Assembly (NCBI RefSeq): GCF_000364165.2
Contig: NZ_CP097810.1
Coordinates: forward strand, 1,614,130 to 1,678,129
Source: Clostridium sp. MD294
GTDB taxonomy: Bacteria; Bacillota; Clostridia; Lachnospirales; Anaerotignaceae
Length of the DNA: 64,000 bases
Reading direction: 5' to 3'
The notes beneath the pieces are model-generated. The model was not told the origin of the DNA, made no database searches, and saw only the letters and a program-made list of their open reading frames with translations. This document shows, in pieces, positions 34,883 through 43,791 of the stretch (positions within the stretch are counted from its first letter, which is position 1; each line of letters begins with the position of its first letter). Both the position numbers and the translations under genes were made by a program.

Positions 34883-36583
34883 GCAGACTATTTAACTCCA
34901 GGTGTATATGTAGAAGAATTTAGTTCTAGTGAACCAACTATGTCAAGTGTCAGTACAAGTACAGCAGGATTTATAGGAGTAACAGAAAAAGGCCCTCAAT
35001 ATGGAGCACCTGTATTAATTACAAATTTTGCTTCATTTCGTAGAATATTCGGAGGATATTTGACAGAAAGAGAATTTGGACAATATCGTTATTTAACTTA
35101 TGCAATAAATCAGTTTTTTGCAAATGGTGGTTCACGATGCTATATTAAAAGAGTTGTACCTTCTGATGCAAGCTATAGTTATAGTTCAGAACAATCTCCT
35201 GTTGTTTTTTATGCAAAAGAACCCGGAGAATGGGGAAATAAAATTACAATTACTATAACAAAAAATAACAATGTAAAAACACAAATATTAGAAGAAATAG
35301 AAAATAAATATCGTGTAAAAAGTACACAAGGTTTTTTAGTAGGAGATATTGTATGTGTTACAATAGATGAAAATGTTTATTACAATAGAGTGATAGATGT
35401 AGATGATAATATAATTACAATGCAAAAGGTATTTGAAAAAAATGTAACAGATGATAATATAGTACCTCAAATAGTGCTTTCAGTATGTAAATTTGACATT
35501 CGTGTAAAATATGATTTGATAGAAGAAAAGTATGAAAATTGTTCATTCAATAGAAATTCTTATGATTTTGTAGCAGAAAGATTAACAAAAAGTGAGTTAA
35601 TTATGATAGATATAAAAGAGATAGAGGAAGATATACCACATTTTTTATTGTTATGTGAAGAAGAAAAAGAGAGTTGTAATATTCGTTTGCTGGGAGGAAA
35701 AAATGGTACAAAACAAGCACTTTCTGCTATAGATTTTATAGGGGAAGATAAAGGGCCTAATAATAGAAGCGGATTGCAGTCATTTATAGATAATAATGAA
35801 ATAAATTTAATTGCTGTGCCTGGCATTACAGATGCTCAAGTTTTACTGTCACTTATAGCACATTGTGAAAATATGGGAAATCGTTTTGCAATATTGGATA
35901 TACCAAGAGAAAAAAAGACAGTGAATGACATTGTAGAATATCGTGATTTATTTGACAGTGATTTTGCAGCAATGTATCACCCATGGGTGAAAGTGGCAGA
36001 CCCAATTACAAAAAATGCAGTTGCTATTCCTCCTTCTGGTTCTGTAGCAGGAGTGTATGCTAGAACAGATAATACAAGAGGTGTTTTTAAAGCACCTGCA
36101 AATGAAATTGTGTCTGCTTGTGTAGGATTGGACTGTAACTATACAACAGGAGAACAAGATGTTTTAAATCCAAAAGGTGTTAATTTAATACGTAGTTTTT
36201 CAGGTTCAGGTATTCGCATTTGGGGGGCAAGAACAATAAGCTCTAATAGTTTGTGGAGATATGTCAATGTAAGAAGGTTGTTTTTATATATAGAGGAGTC
36301 TATTAGAGTGAGTACAAATTGGGTAGTATTTGAACCAAATGAACCATTGTTGTGGCTTCGTGTAAAGAGAACAATAGAATTGTTTTTAGGAGATTTGTGG
36401 AGAACGGGTGCGTTGGTAGGAGGTTCTGAAGGAGAAGCCTTTTTTGTAGATATTGGAGCAAATACAATGACTCAAAGCGATATTGATAATGGAAAACTAA
36501 TTTGTGTGATAGGTGTAGCACCAGTAAAACCTGCAGAATTTGTGATATTTCGTATTACGCAAAAAACAAATGGTGCAATATAA
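34880..36583 (+). CDS. CIS contractile sheath protein
   Basis: This 567-residue sheath protomer (Afp2/3/4 and phage gp18 superfamily) polymerises around the tube and contracts to drive it forward. The opening MADYLTPGVYVEEFSSSEP and STAGFIGVTEKGP is the classic tail-sheath start, with the N-terminal arm used for subunit interlocking. An insertion domain spans about 100-270. The C-terminal region has NPKGVNLIRSFSGSGIRIWGARTI, VNVRRLFLYIEESI and FEPNEPLLWLRVKRTIELFL, the best conserved part of all sheaths. Only one sheath gene is present, against three in Afp. Translation start: see the hairpin entry. Confidence 0.97.
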   Translation: MADYLTPGVYVEEFSSSEPTMSSVSTSTAGFIGVTEKGPQYGAPVLITNFASFRRIFGGYLTEREFGQYRYLTYAINQFFANGGSRCYIKRVVPSDASYSYSSEQSPVVFYAKEPGEWGNKITITITKNNNVKTQILEEIENKYRVKSTQGFLVGDIVCVTIDENVYYNRVIDVDDNIITMQKVFEKNVTDDNIVPQIVLSVCKFDIRVKYDLIEEKYENCSFNRNSYDFVAERLTKSELIMIDIKEIEEDIPHFLLLCEEEKESCNIRLLGGKNGTKQALSAIDFIGEDKGPNNRSGLQSFIDNNEINLIAVPGITDAQVLLSLIAHCENMGNRFAILDIPREKKTVNDIVEYRDLFDSDFAAMYHPWVKVADPITKNAVAIPPSGSVAGVYARTDNTRGVFKAPANEIVSACVGLDCNYTTGEQDVLNPKGVNLIRSFSGSGIRIWGARTISSNSLWRYVNVRRLFLYIEESIRVSTNWVVFEPNEPLLWLRVKRTIELFLGDLWRTGALVGGSEGEAFFVDIGANTMTQSDIDNGKLICVIGVAPVKPAEFVIFRITQKTNGAI

Positions 36584-36599
36584 AGGAGGCAAAAAATAA

Positions 36600-37070
36600 A
36601 TGGCTGGAGAATTTCCTTATCCTTATAAAGGGTACCGCTTTAAAGTAGAAATAGATAATATTTTTGTAGCAGGATTTAGTGAAGTAACAGGATTTGATGC
36701 TACCATTGATGTTACAGAATATAGAGAAGGAGATGCAAAAGATAATACCGTTAGAAAATTGCCAGGTCTTGTAAAATATAGCAATATTACATTTAAAAGG
36801 GGTGTAGTAGATGCCATAGAATTTTTTACATGGTTAGATGAAATCAATCAAGGAAAAATTACACCAGAAAGAAAATCTGTTATAGTACGTTTATTTGATG
36901 ATAGTAATCAAGATACGCCTGTGGCAGAATGGAAATTAGTAAGAGCATTTCCTTGTAAATATGTAGGGCCTGATTTAAAAGGTGCTAGCTCTGATGTAGC
37001 GATTGAGTCAATAGAATTTGCACATGAGGGATTAGTACGTACATCACTTGGTGGTGGTGGAGCAGAATAA
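36600..37070 (+). CDS. CIS inner tube protein
   Basis: This 156-residue tube protein (T4 gp19/Hcp-like, Afp1/Afp5 family) stacks as hexamers inside the sheath. The start PYPYKGYRFKVEIDNIFVAGFSEVTGFDATIDVTEY is diagnostic, and ITFKRGVVDAIEFFTWL and VAIESIEFAHEGLVR follow the family pattern. Its SD AAAGGAGG is strong and close to the ATG, in keeping with the high copy number needed. It directly follows the sheath gene (16 bases). Confidence 0.97.
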   Translation: MAGEFPYPYKGYRFKVEIDNIFVAGFSEVTGFDATIDVTEYREGDAKDNTVRKLPGLVKYSNITFKRGVVDAIEFFTWLDEINQGKITPERKSVIVRLFDDSNQDTPVAEWKLVRAFPCKYVGPDLKGASSDVAIESIEFAHEGLVRTSLGGGGAE

Positions 37071-37098
37071 TAAAAATAAAGAAAGGAGAAAATAAAAA

Positions 37099-37461
37099 AT
37101 GTTTCAAACAGAATTTGCATTTGAGTTGCCAAAAGGATATGTTGATGGAAATGGTACATTACATAAAAAAGGAGTTATGCGTTTAGCAACTGCTGGAGAT
37201 GAAATTATACCTATGAAAGACCCAAGAGTACAGCAAAATCCTAGTTATATTACAATTATATTGTTGGCAAGAGTAATTGTAAAATTAGGTGATTTATCTC
37301 ATGTAGATACAAGAGTAATCGAAAATCTTTTTACAGCAGATTTAGCTTTTTTACAAGATTTATACCAAAAAATAAATGAAATGGATAATTATGCTATTAA
37401 AAGTGTTTGCCCTTATTGCGGAGAAGAAATTGAAGTTGCATGGCCTTTTGAGGGGGAGTAA
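37099..37461 (+). CDS. Tail-assembly-type protein with a CxxC motif
   Basis: This 120-residue protein begins MFQTEFAFELPKGYVDGNGTLHKKGVMRLATAGDEI, as do the phage-tail-assembly-like proteins found next to tube genes in many CIS loci. A mainly helical middle (ITIILLARVIVKLGDLSHVD) is followed by CPYCGEEIEVAWPFEGE, a single Cys-x2-Cys pair that might bind metal in a dimer. In contractile phages this position holds the tail assembly chaperone, which often shows a -1 frameshift. Here the next gene (DUF6760) is in the -1 frame and begins on the stop codon (see findings). SD AAAGGAG is strong. Confidence 0.8.
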   Translation: MFQTEFAFELPKGYVDGNGTLHKKGVMRLATAGDEIIPMKDPRVQQNPSYITIILLARVIVKLGDLSHVDTRVIENLFTADLAFLQDLYQKINEMDNYAIKSVCPYCGEEIEVAWPFEGE

Positions 37462-37646
37462 TAAAACAATATCCCATAAAAAAGTTATATGAAGAAATGG
37501 AATTTATTGCTTATTATAATCATTGGGATTATAAAACATTAATGAATATGGAACATAAAGAACGTATAAAATGGTGTGAAGAAATTTCAAAAATAAATCA
37601 AAGTATCAATGGAGAAAAAGAAAAGAAAAATATTTTTGATGTATGA
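37461..37646 (+). CDS. DUF6760-type small CIS protein, no standard start codon
   Basis: A 61-residue frame reads QYPIKKLYEEMEFIAYYN then HWDYKTLMNMEHKERIKW and CEEI. This matches the small DUF6760 proteins of eCIS loci (YP-x-LYEE-x-x-FIAYxxHW...LxxLEHxERxxWxxEI). No ATG, GTG or TTG lies at the right place: the only ATG (37497) would remove the conserved first third. The frame opens with ATA at 37461, overlapping the upstream stop as TAATA, with AGGGGG 4 bases before it. Options are AUA initiation, a mutated ATG (TAATG to TAATA), or a -1 frameshift on GGGGG from the previous gene. Its role in the particle is unknown. Confidence 0.75.
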   Translation: MKQYPIKKLYEEMEFIAYYNHWDYKTLMNMEHKERIKWCEEISKINQSINGEKEKKNIFDV

Positions 37647-37659
37647 AGGAGAGGAAAAA

Positions 37660-38394
37660 ATGGATTATAAAAATCAATCTGCATTAGCGAAGAAATTTCA
37701 TTTACAGATTGCACAGAAACAATATTATCCTCTCCTTTGTTATCAGTATGATGTAATATTAGGAGGGTGTTTGACAAGTTTTTCAAAAATAACAGGACTA
37801 GTTCTAAAATCTTCAGAAATTACAGCAGTCAATGAAGGAGGAAGAAATCAGCCCTATTTGTTTCGAGATAGCAAAAAAAATATACATACAATGGTGCTAG
37901 AAAAAGGCTATGGCACAATTGATTTAATGGGATTTTGTGACAATATAACAGATGTTACTATTTTATTAAGAAATCAAAAAGGAGATATTGTACAAGCCTA
38001 TAGTACAAGTTATGCTGTAGTGCAGGAAATTAAATTTTCTGATTTAGATGCTTCTAAAACGGAGATTTTAATACAGTCTATGACTATAGCTTATACAATG
38101 TTAAATGAAGCAAAAGATATAAAACAAACTTGTAGTAATTTAGAAAAAGAAAATATAAATGTTAATGAGAATGTAATATATCCATTAGTAATGACACAAA
38201 ATAAAAAAAGTGTGACAAATTTCAAAAATACAGAACAAAATAAAAAAAGTACTACTAAAAATGATAATTTAGATTTTATTAAAAAACAAAATCAAAAAGC
38301 ATTTCAAAAACAAAATAAACAAGTATTAGAATTAGAGCAAAAAAAGGAACAAATAAATAATAATGCTATAAAAAAAGTAGATTTTTCAGTGTAG
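37660..38394 (+). CDS. Second tube-like CIS protein with charged C-terminal extension
   Basis: This 244-residue protein has a T4 gp19-like tube fold in residues 8-150 (YQYDVILGGCLTSFSKITGL, a conserved turn VLEKGYGTIDLMGF, EIKFSDLDASKTEILIQSMTIAY). An Asn/Lys/Gln-rich tail of about 90 residues follows. It is probably the special ring at one end of the tube (Afp5-like tube initiator) rather than the bulk tube, which is the 156-residue protein. I chose ATG 37660 because AAGGAGAGG stands 5-12 bases before it; the ATG at 37609 lies inside the DUF6760 frame. The lysine-rich tail shares its odd composition with the next gene. Confidence 0.85.
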   Translation: MDYKNQSALAKKFHLQIAQKQYYPLLCYQYDVILGGCLTSFSKITGLVLKSSEITAVNEGGRNQPYLFRDSKKNIHTMVLEKGYGTIDLMGFCDNITDVTILLRNQKGDIVQAYSTSYAVVQEIKFSDLDASKTEILIQSMTIAYTMLNEAKDIKQTCSNLEKENINVNENVIYPLVMTQNKKSVTNFKNTEQNKKSTTKNDNLDFIKKQNQKAFQKQNKQVLELEQKKEQINNNAIKKVDFSV

Positions 38395-38406
38395 GAATGA
38401 TAAGTT

Positions 38407-41262
38407 ATGAAAAATAATAAAATAATACCTATTTCTGCTAAAAATATTAAAAAATTATCTGATACTTTTACAAAAAAGAATATACTAAAACATCAGACTA
38501 TTTTAGAAAGAAATGTAAAAGATACTGCACTTATTTATAAAAAACAGTCAAGTATTGATATGAATATGATACTAGAAATTTTGTATTATATAAAAACAAT
38601 GCAACATACAACAAATTTTAATTTTCAAATGGTATTACAAAAACAACAAATACAAAATATATTAAATAGTTCTATATTGGGCAATGAGTTGAAGGAAGTA
38701 AAAAATTTGTTGTTATCAGAAGAAAATTGTAATACTGTTTTGATAGAGAAAGCAATAAATTGTATAGAAAATATTTTAAAAAAAAACGATATATTAAATC
38801 ATAAAGAAAATATACAACAAAATTTTAATGATTTCTATTCAAATAATTATTTTTTTAATATAATAAATAACCAACAAATTTTAAATAAAAAAAATACGCT
38901 TTTAAGAAATATTGATTTTGAAAATAAAACGATTAGTGCTTTTATGAATTTTTTTAATTTGCGTAATGCTAAAAATACTAAATATCAAATACTATTTCGA
39001 AATAAAATAAATAGTTATTTTATTACAGATATACATTATTTAAAAGAGGATACTATACAAAAAAATAATTCTTCTCAAATAAAAATAATTACCCTATATA
39101 ATAAAATACTAAAAAAACAAATACTAAAAAATTTTACTAACTCTCAAAATAATATATTGCGAAAACAAAATACAACATTTTTAAAATATAGTTTTCAAAA
39201 TAAAAATAATATAAATATCTTACAACAACAAATACAATATTTTTTATATAATTATAGATACTATAAAAATGTTGAAATAGAAAACTATAGTAATCAGAAA
39301 TTACAAAATAGAAAAAAATATTTAAAAATATGGGATAAAAAAACTGTCAACCAAATTAAACCAAATAGAAATATAGTATTTGTTAAAGAAAAACAAAAAC
39401 AATATTTTAATAAAATATTAAATTATAATAGTACTGATAAAAATATAAAAGAAATATATGATAATATAATATTATATTCTTTATCTGTTCAAAATGAATT
39501 TTTGGAAAAAAGAAATAGTGTGTTATATGACACTACTGTGAAAAAATTGCATTTTATGCAGTTTTTTGCTATCAATAATACCGAATTTTGTTTATTTAAA
39601 AATTTTTATAAAAAATTAGAACAACAAAAAATAAAACTTAAAATATTACAAAATGTATTATTAAAATATAGTAAAAATAATGATAATACTTTTTATACAA
39701 AACAATATAAAAATGAATATTATAGAATGATAAAAAATTTTCAAAAATATCATTTTGATAATAAATATAAAACTTTTTATAACACTTTGTACCAAATTAA
39801 AACTATAAAATATCATGACAGAAATAAATGGTATTTGAAACATATATTACAGAACAAAATGGTATATTTTGATTGGCAAAAAAATACTCAGTATAGTCTT
39901 CATTATGGTAAGAGAAAAACAATACAAAAAAAAGAAAGAAAAATAAAACAACAAAATTTAATTATATCTTATAAAAATAAATTATTAAAATACCAAAAAG
40001 AAAAGAATATATTATATAAAAATATATTGACACAAAAAGAGTATTATAATAAAGAAAAAATAGAAAATAATCAAAGTATAATAATATTAAATAAAAGGTT
40101 ATTATGGAGATTAGAAAGTGAAATAATAAAAAAGAATAATAAAATATATTCTAGAAATTTATTATTAAAAGAAAAAGAGAAAAAAATAGAAAACCAACAA
40201 GGCATTATAATATATAATCAAGATTTTTTACGAGAATTAGTAAATAAAGAAATAGAAAAAGATAATAAAATATACTTTAGAAATTTATTATTAAAAGAAA
40301 AAGAGAAAAAAATAGAAAACCAACAAGGCATTATAGTATATAATCAAAATTTTTTGTGGGAATTAGTAAATAAAGAAATAAAAAAAGATGATAAAATAGA
40401 AAACCCACAAGATATTATAATATATAGTCAAAATTTTTTACAAGAATTAGTAAATAAAGAAATAGAAAGAGATAATAAAATATACTTTAGAAATTTATTA
40501 TTAAAAGAAAAAAAGAAAAAAATAGAAAATAATCAAAATATTTTAAAAAATTTATATTATGAAAAAGGAAATATAATACATACTAAAAATATATTATTAC
40601 AAAAAAGATATAAAAAGAAATTAAAAGATAAACAAAATATAGTAGCATTGTATAAAGATAATTTATTGGAACAATTTTATCAAAAAAAAGAAAATATAAA
40701 ATATAAAATAAAACAAGATTTTTCTGAAATTTCTCGAAAAAATTCATTGTATAGCAAAAAACAAATAAGCAAAACAATAGTATATAAAAAATTATTGCAT
40801 TTACTGTTTAATCAACAAAAAATTACAGCAATACCAATACTAAAAAATAATTTATTATGGAAACAAAAAAATCAAAAAAATACTATAACACAAATAATAA
40901 TGCAAAACAAAAAAAATGAAATAGAAAAAACAGAGAACAGTTTAGTTTTTTTAAAAAATAAAAAAGAAATTTTAAATGAGGAACAAAGCATAATTATGTT
41001 ACAAAAAAAAGAAGTGTTAAATGAGAAACAAAAAGATACAATACAATTACAACAATTACAGCAAATTATAAAAAAAGAAGTAGAGATATTACTTCAAAAA
41101 CAAATCAAACAACAGCAGATTATATTACAACAATATACAAAACAAATCACAGAAGAACAAATAAACTTTCAAAAACAGTTTGACCAAGAAAAACTTTATC
41201 AAAAAATATATCAAAATTTGGAAAGAGCATTGTATCGTGAAAAGCGTCAATATAACAGATAG
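38407..41262 (+). CDS. Asn/Lys/Ile-rich 951-aa protein in the tape-measure position
   Basis: This very basic protein is dominated by Asn, Lys, Ile, Tyr, Gln and Leu and looks almost wholly helical, with no signal peptide, TM segment or known domain. Near residues 552-710 a 42-residue unit recurs (ENQQGIIIYNQ, LVNKEIEKDNKIYFRNLLL, KEKEKK), with one copy shortened to 28. DNA composition is extreme: the line from 39121 has only 11 G+C in 60 bases. It sits between tube/assembly genes and the LysM/hub gene, exactly where contractile phages of PBSX type keep the tape measure. At about 1.5 angstrom per residue it would specify a tube of roughly 140 nm. Its SD is weak. Alternatives: a disordered cargo or tube-filling protein. 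Confidence 0.55.
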   Translation: MKNNKIIPISAKNIKKLSDTFTKKNILKHQTILERNVKDTALIYKKQSSIDMNMILEILYYIKTMQHTTNFNFQMVLQKQQIQNILNSSILGNELKEVKNLLLSEENCNTVLIEKAINCIENILKKNDILNHKENIQQNFNDFYSNNYFFNIINNQQILNKKNTLLRNIDFENKTISAFMNFFNLRNAKNTKYQILFRNKINSYFITDIHYLKEDTIQKNNSSQIKIITLYNKILKKQILKNFTNSQNNILRKQNTTFLKYSFQNKNNINILQQQIQYFLYNYRYYKNVEIENYSNQKLQNRKKYLKIWDKKTVNQIKPNRNIVFVKEKQKQYFNKILNYNSTDKNIKEIYDNIILYSLSVQNEFLEKRNSVLYDTTVKKLHFMQFFAINNTEFCLFKNFYKKLEQQKIKLKILQNVLLKYSKNNDNTFYTKQYKNEYYRMIKNFQKYHFDNKYKTFYNTLYQIKTIKYHDRNKWYLKHILQNKMVYFDWQKNTQYSLHYGKRKTIQKKERKIKQQNLIISYKNKLLKYQKEKNILYKNILTQKEYYNKEKIENNQSIIILNKRLLWRLESEIIKKNNKIYSRNLLLKEKEKKIENQQGIIIYNQDFLRELVNKEIEKDNKIYFRNLLLKEKEKKIENQQGIIVYNQNFLWELVNKEIKKDDKIENPQDIIIYSQNFLQELVNKEIERDNKIYFRNLLLKEKKKKIENNQNILKNLYYEKGNIIHTKNILLQKRYKKKLKDKQNIVALYKDNLLEQFYQKKENIKYKIKQDFSEISRKNSLYSKKQISKTIVYKKLLHLLFNQQKITAIPILKNNLLWKQKNQKNTITQIIMQNKKNEIEKTENSLVFLKNKKEILNEEQSIIMLQKKEVLNEKQKDTIQLQQLQQIIKKEVEILLQKQIKQQQIILQQYTKQITEEQINFQKQFDQEKLYQKIYQNLERALYREKRQYNR
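40059..40540 (+). repeat. 126-bp tandem repeats inside the tape-measure candidate
   Basis: Imperfect copies of a 126-bp unit (for example GGCATTAT recurring at 40201 and 40327) encode the 42-residue repeat. One unit is shortened by 42 bases (next copy at 40411, 84 bases on). All length changes keep the frame. Confidence 0.8.
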
Positions 41263-41280
41263 AATAGTGAGAGGATATTA

Positions 41281-41898
41281 ATGCAAAAAAATCAATTAGA
41301 AATGATTTTAGAAAAAGAAGGTGTTCCACAAAAAGCATGTTTTTTATTACAAGAAAATGCAGTAATAGAAGATGTGATGACGGGCAGTACAATTTATTGG
41401 AAAACAAATGATAGTATCATAGTACAGTTAAATCCTACTTCATATACTATTAAAAAAGAAACAAACTTTAATCCTAAAATAAATTTTGGAGGAAAGTATA
41501 ATAAAAATTATGGAGCATTTCAAAATATTTCTCCTAGAACATTAAATATGAAATTACTTTTTGACGCATTTTTTGAAACAGAACAAAAAAGTAGTACAAA
41601 AACAAATAATACAATATCTTTTCAGACAGAAAGCATTATGGGAGAAAGTAATGTTATGACAGCAAAACAAGATAATAAAGCAATTGATATACAAAAAATA
41701 TATATTGAAAAAATAATGAGTTTAACCAGTCTTTCAAAAGACACATTACGTCCTCCTCTTGTTACATTTCGATATGGCTCTATTCATTTTACAGGTTATG
41801 TAACTTCTGTTGATGTGGAATATAAACGTTTTGATAAAGAGGGTGAGCCTATTAGAGCAGAGATATCCCTTTCTATGAAAGAGTCAAAAAAGGAATGA
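41281..41898 (+). CDS. CIS tube/hub adaptor protein (Afp7-like)
   Basis: This 205-residue protein of the CIS_tube family connects the tube to the spike hub inside the baseplate. The segments DSIIVQLNPTSYTIKKETNFNP, PRTLNMKLLFDAFFE, RPPLVTFRYGSIHFTGYVTSVDVEYKRFD and RAEISLSMKE are the expected pattern (VQ-NP-x-x-x, then L-x-L-x-FDT). Afp7-type proteins usually end in a LysM domain; none is visible here, so this is the short form. A LysM domain occurs instead in the protein at 52125. SD GAGG precedes ATG 41281. Confidence 0.88.
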   Translation: MQKNQLEMILEKEGVPQKACFLLQENAVIEDVMTGSTIYWKTNDSIIVQLNPTSYTIKKETNFNPKINFGGKYNKNYGAFQNISPRTLNMKLLFDAFFETEQKSSTKTNNTISFQTESIMGESNVMTAKQDNKAIDIQKIYIEKIMSLTSLSKDTLRPPLVTFRYGSIHFTGYVTSVDVEYKRFDKEGEPIRAEISLSMKESKKE

Positions 41899-41902
41899 GT
41901 TT

Positions 41903-43024
41903 ATGATTGATTTAGAAAAGTTAGCAAAGGAGTATAACAATTTTGTAAAGCCTTGCTATAGTATTTTAATTAATGATACTGAAATAGAACAGGAATTTTT
42001 AAATCAAGAGTTGATAGTAGAGATTACAACAGGATTTGAAGCAGGATTTTTGCAGTTTAAAATTTATAATGCCTTTGAAAAAGACAAACAAGAACAAGCA
42101 TTATATAGTTATAAACAAATTACTTCGTTATTAAAATTAGGAAATATTGTAGAAGCTAAAATTGGCTATTTAGAAAAAGCAGATATTTATGTTTTTAAAG
42201 GATATATTGATAGTATTTATTTAGATTATGAAAAAGATGAGGAAATTGTATATACTGTAGAATGTCTTGATGCAAAAGGCATTATGATGAATAGTATACA
42301 TTCTGAAACAAAAAAGAGCATTAAAAAATATAGTTTAGCAGCAGAAGATATATTAAAAAAATATACTTCTCTTTTAAAATTAAGAAGTACATCTTTTTAT
42401 AAACAAGATAATGATGTAAATGTACCAATAGAACAACATAATGAAAGTGACTATCAATTTGTAGTACGCATGGCGAAAAATATTGGTTGTGAGTTTTATA
42501 TTGTTGCAGGAGAGGTTATATTTCAACCTTTGGAAAAAAAACAAAAACAAACTGCAATAAAATATCACATTAATTCTTATTTAGAAAATTTTACAATACA
42601 TAGTACTTTAAAGGGATTTGTAAATCATGTTATGATAAGAAGCAATAATGAACAAACACCTGAAAAACCGTTTTCAGCAAAAGTATCTTCTTATACAAAA
42701 ACAGCAGAAAATGGCACAATAACAGCTTCTTCAGTTTCTCCTGTTTTCACACAAAGAGTATCTAAATTTGTTACAGATACAACAGTTTCATCACAGGAAG
42801 AAGCAAAACAAAAAGCAAAGGCGTATCTTCATCAAATTGTAAAAAATACTGTTACAGGCAGTATTACAACAGTAGGCATACCACAATTAAAAGCAGGAAC
42901 ATTTTGTAGTTTAAAAGGATTTGGAAAGCCATTTGATAAAACATATTATATTTCAAAAGTAATACATACTATAAAAGATGGAAATTATAAAACAGTTTGT
43001 GAAATAGAGGTGAATGAATATTGA
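41903..43024 (+). CDS. Baseplate hub protein, phage late control D (gp27-like)
   Basis: This 373-residue hub protein corresponds to the N-terminal part of Afp8/VgrG and to phage gpD. Recognisable segments are CYSILINDTEIEQEF, YTVECLDAKGIMMNS, VPIEQHNESDYQFVVRMAKNIGCEFYI (the most conserved gpD motif) and a C-terminal VGIPQLKAGTFCSLKGFGKPFDKTYYISKVIH. A trimer should sit at the tip of the tube and hold the spike encoded by the next gene. Hub and spike are separate genes here, as in many eCIS and phages, with a 4-base overlap. SD AAAGGA precedes ATG 41903. Confidence 0.9.
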   Translation: MIDLEKLAKEYNNFVKPCYSILINDTEIEQEFLNQELIVEITTGFEAGFLQFKIYNAFEKDKQEQALYSYKQITSLLKLGNIVEAKIGYLEKADIYVFKGYIDSIYLDYEKDEEIVYTVECLDAKGIMMNSIHSETKKSIKKYSLAAEDILKKYTSLLKLRSTSFYKQDNDVNVPIEQHNESDYQFVVRMAKNIGCEFYIVAGEVIFQPLEKKQKQTAIKYHINSYLENFTIHSTLKGFVNHVMIRSNNEQTPEKPFSAKVSSYTKTAENGTITASSVSPVFTQRVSKFVTDTTVSSQEEAKQKAKAYLHQIVKNTVTGSITTVGIPQLKAGTFCSLKGFGKPFDKTYYISKVIHTIKDGNYKTVCEIEVNEY

Positions 43025-43776
43025 GTATATTAAAAGCATTGTCAGAAGAACAACAACAATATCCTTTTTCTCCTGTGTTAGGAATTATGCCTGCTATTGT
43101 GACAGATATTGATGACCCTGAAAAATTGGGTAGAATAAAAGTAAAATTACTCAATAGAGATACCTCAGAATATGAAACAGATTTTATTCGTATTATGACA
43201 CCTATGACAGGACAGCAGTGGGGTATGTTTTTTTTCCCTGAAGTGGGAGATGAAGTACTTGTTGGCTTTAGCGGAGGAGAAATTGCAAGACCTTATGTAT
43301 TAGGGGCATTGTGGAACAAAAATAATATACCTCCTGTTACTATAGAAAATAAAGAAAATAAATTGCGTAAAATAAAAACAAAAAATGGAAATGAATTAAT
43401 ATTTTGTGATAAAGAAGAAGAAAATTATATACAAATCAATACACCAAACCAATTAGAAATGAATTTGAATGATAAAGAGCAAGTAATTCATATCAAAGAA
43501 AAAAATAATAAAAATCGCATTAAAATTGATGTTAAAAATGGTGTTGTGACAATAGAAGGAGAAAATAAAATTGATATTTCTTCAGGAAATTCTCACATGA
43601 TATTAGATGCAAATGCAAACAAAGTTAGTATTTCAAGTGGGCAATATTTAGAAATAAAAAGCGGACAGATTGTAGTAGAAGCAAAAAGTACATTGGATTT
43701 AAAAGCAAATGGTAGTGTAAATATAAAATCAGATGGAGCAACAAATGTAAAGGGTGCTGTAGTAAAATTGAATTGA
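43021..43776 (+). CDS. Spike protein, baseplate assembly V (gp5-like)
   Basis: This 251-residue spike has an OB-fold domain at about residues 15-95 (GIMPAIVTDIDDPEKLGRIKVKLL, IMTPMTGQQWGMFFFPEVGDEVLVGFSGGEIARPYVLGALWN), the standard gpV/VgrG gp5 motif. From about 115 come short beta repeats ending SSGQYLEIKSGQIVVEA and LKANGSVNIKSD, which should form a trimeric beta-helix needle. The tip would be capped by the DUF4280 protein. The start is TTG 43021 after AGGTG, overlapping the hub stop. No lysozyme domain is present. Confidence 0.93.
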   Translation: MSILKALSEEQQQYPFSPVLGIMPAIVTDIDDPEKLGRIKVKLLNRDTSEYETDFIRIMTPMTGQQWGMFFFPEVGDEVLVGFSGGEIARPYVLGALWNKNNIPPVTIENKENKLRKIKTKNGNELIFCDKEEENYIQINTPNQLEMNLNDKEQVIHIKEKNNKNRIKIDVKNGVVTIEGENKIDISSGNSHMILDANANKVSISSGQYLEIKSGQIVVEAKSTLDLKANGSVNIKSDGATNVKGAVVKLN

Positions 43777-43791
43777 TAAAGGTGATATATT

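Noticed and set aside
40059..40540. Possible CRISPR-like or non-coding repeat array
   Set aside because: Units are 126 bp, contiguous without unique spacers and keep the reading frame of the 951-aa protein.
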